NCBI GenBank assembly: GCA_022885665.1
Contig: JAGQDJ010000202.1
Coordinates: forward strand, 2,046,001 to 2,110,000
Direction: 5' to 3'
Origin: Triops longicaudatus
Lineage: Eukaryota > Arthropoda > Branchiopoda > Notostraca > Triopsidae
Length of the DNA: 64,000 nucleotides
Part shown: positions 36,301 through 48,100 of the stretch, piece by piece
Numbering within the stretch: position 1 is the first letter of the stretch
Layout of the letters: every line of letters starts with the position of its first letter
The notes under the pieces: generated by a model
Database searches by the model: none
What the model saw: the letters and a program-made list of their open reading frames with translations, nothing else
What the model was told of the DNA's origin: nothing
Program-made: the position numbers and the translations under genes

Positions 36301-39300
36301 ACATGTCACACTTAATGATATACTCCACCTTGTCGGGCAGCTGAGATTCGACTTCTTTCTTGAGACGACGGAGCAAGAAAGGACGCAACACTTTATGCAG
36401 ACGACGGATAATTAAAATCGTTTCTTCTTCGTTCAATTCCACCTGTAAATGGAGAAAATAGATAAAAAAAAACGCAAAATCAGTAAAAGAGCTTGTAAAT
36501 ACATAATATGGACACATTCCATTATAAGATAACGTTACCTTTTCTCCAGTTGTCGCGAAAGGAGCGTTGAACCACTGTTCGAACGTAGAAACAGATTTGA
36601 AAATCGAAGGCAACAAGAAGTTGAGCAACGCCCACAACTCAGGAAGCTTATTCTGTAGAGGAGTACCAGTAAGCAGCAAACGGTGCGGCGCGATGTAATG
36701 CGTGTTCAACACTTGTGTCAGTTTGCAATGATGATTTTTCATGCGGTGACCTTCGTCAATGATCATGTACTTCCATCGCAGCTACAAGAGAAAGACACAT
36801 TAAACAAAATAATACTGCTATTATGATAATCGCAAGATTACTTACTTTTGCAAGAACAGACTTGTCTTTAATGACGTATTCGTAAGTGGTCAGAAGCACG
36901 TTAAATTTACTGGCTCGCATCTGATTCTGAAGTGCACGACGAGCCTGCGGCGATCCTTTATACGAAACTACCTGCACAGAAGGGGCCCACTTCTCGAATT
37001 CCAAAGACCAATTGGACAACGTTCTAAAATCAAATTGTACAAGACATATTTCTAAGATGAATTTTCAAGAAACTGGAAAGACAAATTCAACAATATTCTA
37101 ACTAGTATAAAAACAAAGTGTCAATAATATTGCAACTAAACGTTCAAAGTTATAAAATATAGCGTTTTTAATCGCGTTGAATGGTAAAATAACGAAAATG
37201 AAGAAAACGTGGGAAATTACAATTACAGAAAATACAAAGAATAACAACGCCACAAACACGAGTTACACAATCAACAAAAATTTCAACAAATAACCAACAC
37301 GAAAGTCGATAAAGAAAAATAATTACGATAGTGGAACGATGACGAGGTAGGGTCCATTGACTTTCTTGACTTCCATGAGGTACGTCACCAAAGCAATGGT
37401 CTGAATGGTTTTACCCAAACCCATTTCATCGGCCAAGATGCCGTTCAGATTGTTGTTATACAGCGACACCAGCCATTCCAAACCCTAGAAAGTAAAATGC
37501 GCATTAAAACCACGTTTCTTAAGTAACACAACGCGGGCATACCCGAATTTGGTACTCCTTCAACTTGCCGTTCACCAGAATACTGGCTTGTTCAGTAACC
37601 TTCTCATGAATTGTGTGTGCAATACTAAATCAAACAAAAGGTAAACTATTAGTAATTAAATTTTCTATACACATAACACAAACCTGTAATAATTCTTGTC
37701 TCCAGACTCGTTTTTGTATTCATCATCCTCAACCTTGGCTTTCTGAATTAATTCCTTCGGATTTTCCAATTCTGCAGCAGTTGGTTCCACAGTAACTGCA
37801 GCTGTAAAGACGAAAAAAAAATTTAGAAAATAATAATAAAAAATAATATAACGCAGCTTTCAATATACAAAAGCTCCTTACGTTTTTCTTCTTTTTCTTC
37901 CGTTTCTTCACTAGATTCTTCCGAATCGTCTTCATCCACTCTTGGAGCTGATTCCCAGCCCGGATGCGCTTCCAACCACGCTTGCAATTCACTATGCAAC
38001 GGAGCCTCATCACCCGATAATGTTTTTCCTAACACAAAACATGTAAACATGATAGCTTTTCTATTGAAATGTTTTACCAGTGGCTGATTCGATAACTGTC
38101 ACGTGATAATCTTCATCATCATGCGATCTGCTCCTCTTTTTCTGTTCTTTGATCTTTCTACGCTGTTCTGCTTTGTGTTGTTTCACCATCTCAGTCAAGT
38201 TGGCAATATATTCATCAGTTTGTGACAGCAAGAACGCCAAACGTTTATCTTTCTTTTGGTCAATAAGTTTCCTATCAAGTAAAAGAAAAGCAAGATTAAC
38301 AACACAACCAAATAATCAAGCTAAAAATATATTAGCGTCAATACTAAAAATTCTACTTTTTTTACATATTTTTTTTTTAATATTACCTGTAACCTTCTTC
38401 ATCCTCAGCCATCAAGCGGCGCATACGCTCTTTCTCAATACGTTCTTGCTCCTTCTTCTGTTCTCGTTCGGCATTAGCATGGTACAAAAGCACGGCTTTG
38501 TTGAGACGTACAATCTTGGCTTGATTATTACGATGAAATTCGCGCAAATCTTTGCCATGTTGTAATACGGCCGACAAGTATTCTTGGTGCTTTTGTCGTC
38601 GTTTCCGCTCTGCTTCCATTTTTTGCTGTTTCTCCAACCTTTCCGTCGCACGAGCCTCACGCAAGCCTTGTCTTTTGCTCCGCTTATACGCTTTCAAGTT
38701 CACGGCCGTCTCCAATGTCGTATCTTTACGAGTGCACTGCAAAATCTAAGAAAATAAAATATATATTAAAAAATGCTATCCACAAACAATTAAACAAACA
38801 ATGATGCGAGTAAACTTTCCGACGTACGAGCTCCTTACCTCGGTACGCAACTGACGTTGGAAATTGAGTAACCTCAACGCGCGTATCTCAATCTGGGCTT
38901 TAATTCTCACATCTTCTCCCATGGTGGCCAAAGGCAGTGACGTCAATTCTTCCATACGATGGGCAATTCTGCTCGTTAACCGGTTTTCGCGCTCTGTGAG
39001 CAACACCACTGGGTCCAAACCAGAAGGTTTAGCCACAGGAGTGACGCGATTCTGTTTCTGTCCCGGTAAGTTTGCCTGTGGTGGACCTTGCTGCTGCTGC
39101 TGTTGAGGAGGCTGGGGCTGTTGTTGCGGTGGCTGTTGGGGCTGAAGTTGAGGAACAGCGTTAGGAATCGGCCCGGGAGGAGCGTTAACCATCTTCATGC
39201 CCATGTTCACTTGATCGGGCACCGGAGGTTGTTGTTGCGGAGTTTGAGACGCCGGTGGGCGGGGCGGAATCGGTGCTGGCTGGGCTTGAGGGTTCACTGG

Positions 39301-40734
39301 AGGGTGTCCAGGTGTAGGAGGTTGCGACGCCACCGGGGTTGGAAGCGGTGCTTGAGGTGCTGGTGGGCGTACAACACCTGGAGCAGGTGCCGGAGCGCCA
39401 GGCTGGAGATTTAACTGGGGTGGTTGGCTCATTGGAGGACGTTGGAAAGGTGGCTGAGGCGGCATGTGCTGTTGGGGTGGTTGTTGTTGCGGTGGAGGTA
39501 TGCCTTGCGGGGGAGGAGCTTGCGGCGCTGGACTTTCCAAACGTTTACCCTGTGCAGCCATGCCTACATGCTGAGGAATAGGCTGGTTTCGAGCTAGCAA
39601 ACGGTAAGCTGTAATTTGCGCGCGCAGTTGATTAATCTGAGCGAGGTTCAGGGCCAAGGAAGGTTTATCCCCTCCTTGCTGACCGGGAGGATTGGGATTC
39701 GGTGGCTGGCCGGCAGCAGCAGGTGGAGTGGCTCCATAATTCTGAGATACAAAAATAAATAATAAATATTGATAAGAACAAAAATACATATCATAAAATT
39801 CAAGTAAATTAGTTGACATTGGCTACTTCTGCCACGAAGCAAACTATAATTCTCTGAATTAGGCAACCTGATAATAGTTTATATATATCGAAGTTAAGTT
39901 GAGTCTCATCCGTAGACCCTCATTGGCTTAGATGGCTTTCTGCAACGTGTGAACTTGTCAATGCCATTTAGGAGCAACTAACACTGTAAATAACTGGACC
40001 TACGGTACGCTAAAAACTTACGGGGCGATTGGGATCCATGGGACCAGGAGCTGGGGGCGGCAAGTTGCTATGTTTGGCTCGAATGGCTATCAATTGCGAA
40101 TAGCGGGGATCATCCTGCAGTCCCTTTTCTTCCATAGTGGTTATAGCCCTTTGTAGAGCGTTGATATTATCCTGCGGATATGAAGACGGAGTCTAGGGTG
40201 AGAAAAATACGTAAATTTTCTTCACATTTTGCAACCGAAGATAAAGCTTACTTGGGAATACGGTTGCTGGAGAGGAATATGCGGTGGACCGGGTGGATGC
40301 ATAGGTCCAGGTGCATTTGAGGTTGCAGGAGTTTGATTTTGGTGCTGGTAACCCATCATGTATGCCATATGGCCTTGTTGGGGCGGTACACCTTGTTGGA
40401 CATGATGACCCATCATATGCTGCTGCTGAAGATGCTGCGGATGACCGGCATGCTGAGGATGGCCAATGGGGTGACCAACGGCTGGAGAATAAGGTGGCTG
40501 CTGCTGTTGATGGGCGGGACCTAGAGGTATTCCGGAGGCTGGAGGACCCATTGGCGACGGTGCTTGCTGAGGTTGAGTCATGGGCGACGGTGGCTGAGGG
40601 GCAGACATGGGGGAGGGGGCTTGTTGGAGGTTATTGTGGGCATGAGGAGCGGGGGATTGAACTTGACGCGGGGAAGGCTGCGGTGTTCCAGGACCTGGAG
40701 AAGCCATCATGCCATGTGGATCGGCTCCTGACAT
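33391..40734 (-). CDS. brm: Brahma/SMARCA2-4 catalytic subunit of SWI/SNF (BAF/PBAF)
   Basis: This nuclear Snf2-family ATPase slides and ejects nucleosomes. Nineteen exons in order: 40734-40252, 40192-40022, 39741-38839, 38745-38387, 38271-38078, 38028-37882, 37801-37684, 37624-37543, 37484-37327, 37023-36846, 36781-36539, 36442-36276, 36225-36040, 35914-35353, 35055-34747, 34688-34438, 34069-33943, 33877-33697, 33638-33391; phases agree; about 1,688 residues. Domains in order: Pro/Gln-rich N-terminus, QLQ (about 255-290), HSA (545-615), BRK (705-750), Walker A DEMGLGKT (about 840), DEGH box (about 940), helicase C with AGGLGLN and AHRIGQ (1,130-1,310), SnAC region, AT-hook-like RRRGRPP, bromodomain (about 1,505-1,600). 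An acceptor (GTGCAG) three bases before the ATG implies a noncoding first exon. Confidence 0.97.
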
Positions 40735-43693
40735 AATCTGCACTGTTTTCTAACACACCATCTATAAGAAAACGGATAGAAAGGAGATATGTCATGAAAG
40801 TCTAAACATGGCTGACGGTGGAATACAAAAGAAGCCGCATGAATTGCGTCAATTTAGAAACTGAAACGAACAGTAGAGGATTCTAAAGTAACATTAGGTT
40901 GTAGTGCTGTTGAATGTATATTTATCTTTGAAATTACCAGTCAGTAAGTTATTGTTTTCAATATCACAAGTGTCACAAACTGTAGTTAGTGGCGTCGGCC
41001 TTTACAAACAAGGACGATGCTTGGGTAAAAGCTACAGAGAACTTAGGCAAGACTGTAGTGGTAGCGACTGTAGCGCCACCGTCACATTAGCTCTGAAACT
41101 AATTCCAGAAATTTTACGAGGATGTCGACGTAGACGAGGGCGAATCGGCTAATCACGATAATTGAAAGACATTAATCAGCGCTGTTCAAAGCGGTTTTAT
41201 TTTGGTAAAAGTTTTGAACTACAAGCTAAAGCTCGCTATTCACGATTAGATAACGTATATAGCTTGTTCAGTACATGTAGCTTAAACCTTACGTTCACGA
41301 TATTATCCTCGTCAGATTGATTTTGAAAAACTTAACGAGTTCAATCTCACAGCTGACGTCATTTTAATTGCAGTAGGCCAAATACTCCAGAAAAATTTAT
41401 CAAAAGGAATTAAACCTCTGTTGCACGTTTGTAAATTATTTTAATTTTCTGTGTAAAGTTCCGATTTTGTCAACCAGTTGTGACTTGAGAGTAGTTGACA
41501 AATTGGAAACCTGACAGAATCAGATTCTCGTGTTACATGCGTTGTGAAACACGTAGAAGATTCCAATGTGGTGTAATATTGAAATTAAAGTGCATAAAAA
41601 TATTGTATAAAATTTTTGTAACATTTATGTACAATGGAGATAGGAATAGAATATTGGAAATAAAGGAAAGAGGTGAGTTTCTGTCGGTGTGGGCAATTTA
41701 ACTAATCGTCGACAATAGGTTCAATCTTATCTTCAAGCTTATCTCTCTGGACTTACATGGTCAGGACAAATACTTACTGGGAGCGGAATGCATAATTAAA
41801 CTTGTTAACAAGAAATGGCCTTCGACACACGTTAGCACCTGGATAGATAATTTTCCTTAGCAATTCTCCTCCCGTATCATTTGCACGATCGGGATGACCG
41901 GAATAACTGGATTTCTAGGCGGGAGGGCTGTATTTTCTTTAAGCATGGTCAAGCTTTCAGGTAATTATATTGACAGGGTGTGGATACCAGGTACTTGGGT
42001 GGTTAAGTGGTTATGTCTAAAGATGATGAAATTGACCATTAGTGAAAGAAAAACATAGTTATTTACGTGTAGACATTCCGTCAGTAGTGAGGTTGCGAAA
42101 GCTAAAGTTCGTGCTCAGCTTACTGAACGAATCGCGGTATTCTGAAGCAAGTAATCAAAATTCCAGAACTGTCTTTTTCTCTTCTGTCCAGCTGAATTAC
42201 GATTGTAAGCTTTGCGAGTTGCTTTAAAATTCAGAGAATTTTTCTGGTAAACCGAAGGTGAAAGAAACCGTTGAGAAATTGAAATTAAAATGGAGGAGAG
42301 CAGGTAATTTTTGAAAGACGAGTTTTTTTAATATAAAATGATGAAGCGGACAATTATTATCTCTAAAAAAGACAATTGCTCCAGTAAATAACGTAAAAAT
42401 ACTTATGGAAAAACTCATGGGAAGAGAACAAAGATTACGTGAGAAAGTAGTAAAACCGGAGGTATGTTTATATCGCGTAAAAATTTTCCTTCGGTTTTCA
42501 CTAATCCGTTTCGGTCCTTATAAGCGTGTACACATTCATTGGACAAAAACAATTTTAGGCAATACAAGTAAGGAATATCTTGTAACAATACAGCAATTAA
42601 GTTCGTTTAATTTTTTCGTGAGAAAATTCAGGCTAACTCAGATGTTTCAATTGACTTGTTTCAAGTGAATGTGTTTCGGGCTTATAAGTTACGTCTAATT
42701 AATTTTCGTTTACTAGAAGCTTTAAAAAAGCTGTGCTAGCTCTTGTAACCCATCTCTCTAACGATCGATCTTATTAAGACCACTAATCTAGTACACTTAC
42801 AAAATATTTTCAATTAAATTTGAAAGACTCCTGTCTGACTCCTCGACATGCCTATCTCTGAAACGTAAATCCACAACTGGCCCTGATAATGCGTGCCGGC
42901 ATGGGCCATCCTTTCAAAACGCGCACTTAAATATTTGTTTTAAAGACGTGAACAAACAAACCCTCTAACTCTAACAAGTCAACCTTGTCGGCAAATTATA
43001 AAGTCCGACTCCCCGCACTTTTACAAACGATCCTTTACACAATTCTACTTTTCTTGTCCATCATCTGGCACTCATCATTTTTCTTTTCCTACAAAAAGTA
43101 TGCTACAATGCTGTAACTATTTAAAGTTGTCCGTTCCATTCGAAAACGATAAACGACAGGCTCCACAGCGTCACTTTCGCTGTGAATAAACTCGAATACC
43201 AGGTCAGCGAGTTTTCGGTATGCATAATCCCGTTAATGCATTTTCCACTCTAAAAATCCGAAAAAGGAGTTTCCCTAGCTAACCGCCCAGGGCGCCACGT
43301 TCAGAGACCGCTATGTAGTTAGCAGAGTAGGTCTCCGTTCTGGGCAAGTTTCAGTTGTGGATGGGTCGAATGATCCTCGTACTCGCTGGTGGCTTTGGTT
43401 ACAACAAAGGTGTCATTTTCTTAGTGAAACCGGGATGGGATTATTAGCCAGGGTCCCATTAGCGTCACATTGTACGGATATGTTTTAATATTTGGCTTAA
43501 AGTCTACTCTAGTTGGAGAGTACGTTCCTTGTGTGAAAATTGGAGAGTTAAAGATGTGCAGCGGGTGAGAGAAGAATGGGTAACGCCTTGGATCTTTGCA
43601 AGAGCTCAAGATAACCGCATTGTGTATATACGTGGGGACTGGCTCGTTCTTGTTATACTTTTTTTTCGTGAGAGCTGTTGATCTGTCGACACA
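40735..43693. other. Divergent intergenic region between Brahma and srGAP
   Basis: It should hold the Brahma noncoding first exon and promoter, and the srGAP promoter and 5' UTR. The 40740-41150 part has higher G+C. Small open frames at 40904-41152 and 42405-42668 show no family content. Confidence 0.45.
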
Positions 43694-45107
43694 ATGGCAT
43701 CGTCAACGACCGCTGCACCCAGCGATCCCAAACGCGCAATTCGAAAAGAAAAGGAATATTTGGGAGAAATTGATTCTCAGATGAAAGGTAAATTCACCGA
43801 ATCCTCTTTGTTTTCTTTGACTCCCCCACCGGTGAGTCATACTTTTCCAACTATTGAAAACTAATATTGTAAATACATTTTTATAAGTTTATTTGTGTTA
43901 AATTTGGAGTTTATATTAGTAATTTTATTTTGCTCGTTTCCAAATTCGTTTCACACTTCTGTTGAAAAGGTCCATTCTGATTGATGAGCCTTTTCCTCAT
44001 TAAGTATGCAAGGCTTCCCTCACATGTGTAAAGAGACAGCAGACAGTGTGAAGTATATGGTTCCTTTTTCCATCTTGATTAACTTGTCAAGAAAGACCGG
44101 AAAAATACTATTGGTCTGTAAAATACTTCGTCGTGCTGCACCCGAAAACTATCACAATATAAAAAGCTGTTTAATGCGCCATGATTTCGGTGATGTAGCT
44201 TAATTGTAGCTTAAAACTGCAAAATTGTAAGCAGATCGAGAAAGAAAGAATTGGATAATACGACGTGCGGTTCTATTACAGCATAGAACCGACGTATTCG
44301 TTAAGCAGATCAATGTTGCAGAACGCAGAATCAATATAACATTAACCATCGAATTTTAAAAGAGCAAAAATAAATGAATAAAGTAAAAAAAAATAAATAA
44401 AAATAACCCATAAGCAAGAAAGCTTTTTAAACATTTAATCTTTTTCCGTTTATAACTGAACGAATGGAGTTTCTCACCTATTGCTTGCAATTTGTGAATT
44501 TTGTCGTGTTTAAGGATCAAACATCAAAGAAGATTACCTAGTTTTAGAGGGCAAAAATCAAGTTTCTCTGATGCGAATTTAAGAGCAATTGAGCTTGTCT
44601 ACTAAGTGTTGTTATTAGAGGAAAGACTTGTAAAATACTACAATATAGCGTGTTAAAAGTCAGTGTAACTTATCACCCACATAATTCTTTTAGGTTCGTT
44701 TACATTTCTTCACGAACGCTCAAAGTTGTCTTGTAGCCAAACCGGCGCAATCTGCCTTTCGCATTGCCTTGCAAATGAGTTTCTTTGTTGCCTTGACTTT
44801 GAAGTCGTAACAATGAATGTCAGCCTAGCTGGAAAATGGCTTTGGCGCATGCATTTCTGAATGTATTTATACCTCAAACCAATGGAAAGCGATAGTAAAG
44901 CCTGCATACAATACAGCCTTTCAGTTTCTGGTTGTGGACAACAGATGTTGGGGAATTAGCCCCCGCATGCTGTCAGACGTGCATGTACACGTTTTAGCCT
45001 TGTTGTTGGCAAAGACCCCGAAAAGTTTCCGTACTTTTCAGTTGAGATCTATTGGCGTCCTTGGCGGGAATTCATTGGCGTTCTTCCAAACTGTTTAATA
45101 CAGTACC

Positions 45108-45158
<51 letters not shown>

Positions 45159-48100
45159 NAAAAAAAAAAAAAAAAAAAAAAAACATATTGCAAATGCGGC
45201 AGATGCATGCGTGGAAACCTTCTGCTTGTGTTTTATGTTCTTCGGTCACATTCTTCTTTCAAGTACACAGACTTAAGACGCATGCAAGCAACCCAAACTC
45301 TTTTCGAAATTACCTAGAACTGCGAGCCATCGGAACAATGGATTGCGTTGGCCTAAACAATGTTCGGAAAGCTGGGGTTGCATAGCAGGGGGCCATGTCG
45401 GGAACATTTTGAACGTTAGTCTGAAAAGGTCCCCAAAGAAAACTAATGGAGTTGTATGGCTTGCAATACAAGCGTAAACACAAGGCAACAATCGTTTGAA
45501 AGGAACAAAGCAAATTCGCTTTTTGGAAAAATAAATATGAATAATGCGTTAAATATGCACTATTTGTGTTAATATTTGTATAATATCATAACGTTTCAGA
45601 CAAGGAGTGGAGTATAGTTGAATCTCGTTGTAACGAATCTCTTGGAAACCGGAAAAACTGACTAATGTATTAGAAGATCGTTATACAGACGCTTTTTCTG
45701 TGCATTTAAATAACCCGAAACCTCATAACCGTCAGCAATGAACTCACACTGTTAACTGTTAATGAAAGAAACCTTATAATCAGTCTACTATAACCGACTG
45801 CTCGTTGTAAAGCTTTTTTTTGTTACGACGTTCTATTGTACAGTTGTTGTCTTATATTAAGCATCCTTAAGTAATAGATTTTGCTATTTTAATTTAATCT
45901 CTTTCTTACTGCTTAGAAAATATAAGAAATTTAGAAGTGTGTTCTCATATTTCAGAAATTTGTCATTTTTGGATTTTTCGTTTTATAGTAAGACAGCCGA
46001 AGACGAATATATATTACTTGTGCAATGTCTGTCGTCTCTTAAACTCTACCTAATAATTTTCTCTATATTTGTAGTATTTTTCACGCTTTTCTTGGGCGAG
46101 TATTTTTTGGAGATTTACAGCATTTTCAAAAGATAATCTATTTTAGAAGTTTGAGATTTATTTGAACGTTTGGTAACCATTGAAAAGCTGGTTTGCTTTT
46201 GAAAGAATCTGTGGTGTAAGAATGTACTATAACGGATAGGAATTTGGTTTACGGCGTAGTTTTTTGCGAATGAGCGTAATTAAAACCTCCAATCTGTTGT
46301 TATTACAGACATTCGGCTGCAATTAAACGAACAATTACGATGCCTGGATACACGGATAGAGACGCAAGTGTCGATTGTGAGCGAACTTCAGGATTTTTTC
46401 CGCCGCAGGGCAGAAGTCGAACTGGACTACAGCAAAAATATGGACAAGTTGACAAAAAGTCTGCTTTGGCGACAGAAAGAGCAAAAACAAAGGTAATAAA
46501 GCATTTTGCAGCTTGTTGGACTGCTGTCAAACGCATGGCATGGCTGGGTAAGGAAGTTTCTTAGTAAGGAAAAAGCTCCGTTTTGGGACGTTCACCCTCC
46601 TCACCTCACCCTTTTCCTTAACAAGACATAGATTAATGACTATTGCAGTTGCTTGTTAATCCCTACGGGACTTCTTTTTTGTTATCCAGGCGAGAACAGT
46701 GGCACTTGTTTTCTGCCCATTCCTGTTGGCAGCATCTGGTGGCTCAAAGCAAGAAAAAAGCGCGTGATCACGCCGTGATTAGTGATATTTATGCGAATGT
46801 AATCACCCAGCGTTTAAACCAAGTGCAGGAAGATGCCCAGCGCATATATAGGAGGGTAAGCATTGTTGTCGCTTTTATCTTTTGTATTCAGGAAAGATTT
46901 GTAATTTGATTTTCGCTCTTTTTTTGCGCTCTAGTGTCGTGAAGTAGGCGCTGCTACTCATGAACAGCTCCTCAAAGTGATACACGAGCTGTACACAGCT
47001 CTGAAGACATCACAAGTTTACCAAGGCGAGTGTCGACAAGCCGAAGCCAAACTGCGCTATGTGGAATCCCAGCGTTCGAAATTGGAAGCGTCTATCCCGA
47101 AAGAGAAACTGGAGAAGTCTAAGAAATTCAAGCTAATTGAGAAGGAGATTTCCAAGGTAAATTCCTTTGGATTCCAAGAAGGGTTGTAGTTACATTTTTT
47201 TCAGATTATTCGTAAATTTAGCTTTAAATGATTCATAAATTTAAAATTTGCGCAAAAATAACTTTAACTATTTCATTACAGGTTGTTTTGTATTTTAATT
47301 CTGTTAACGTTTAATATATGTTCAAAATATGTTTAACGTGCTAATTTTAAGCTATCTGTTTTGTTAAGCTTCCATGTATTGATTGAACTGTTTTAATCTT
47401 TGCAGAGGAAGAATAAGTATAATGAAACATACTTAAAAGCCATGAAAGCAAGAAATGAGTATCTACTTGCCTTGGATGCAGCGAACGCGTCTGTGCATAA
47501 ATACTTTGTGGATGACATATCAGACTTGATTGACGTAAGACATCTAATCTTTTTGACCTTGATCTTCATTTAAGCTGAACCGGCGTGATTTTAAATGCTT
47601 TTAATCTTCTAGTGCATGGATTTTGGTTTCCATACGTGCATTTCGCGCGCGCTGTTGCTGCACGTGTCGGTGGAAGAGAATATGCGCAAATCGCTGCAAA
47701 CTTCTATCGACGGGATGCAAAAATGCTTGGGCAATCTGGATTCCAGAGCTGATAAGCAACGGTTCTTAGAAGGGAACCATACCGCCTTTATGATTCCCAA
47801 AAAGTTCGAGACGGTGTCTTTGCAGCTGAAATCTGATGATGTAAGTTGATTCTTCCGCGAGACAGAAAGTGAAGATTTTACATTGTGATTGAAACTTCAT
47901 ACTATGGTGTCTCCTAGGCTACTCATGAATTAAGTATGCATGAACAACTGCGATCCGAGCTGGCCTCGCGACACGGTCAGTTACAAAATCTGCTTACCGG
48001 TTTGAGGACGGAATCCGAAGAAGTATGGAAAACTTTAGAAACGGCCGAAAAAAGCTTGCTGGAAATGATCACCGCCAAGGATTTCGACACAAGCCCTGCC

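Larger units (their letters stand above)
43788..46308 (+). other. First intron of srGAP
   Basis: A 2.5 kb AT-rich intron. It holds an inverted repeat (44257-44299), a 74-base A run with one N (45110-45183) and a candidate pogo-like remnant (45610-45845). No coding exon recognised inside it. Confidence 0.6.

Noticed and set aside
39088..39581. Long plus-strand frames over the Pro/Gln-rich region
   Set aside because: Shadows of the low-complexity CAG/CCA-rich Brahma exon 39741-38839.
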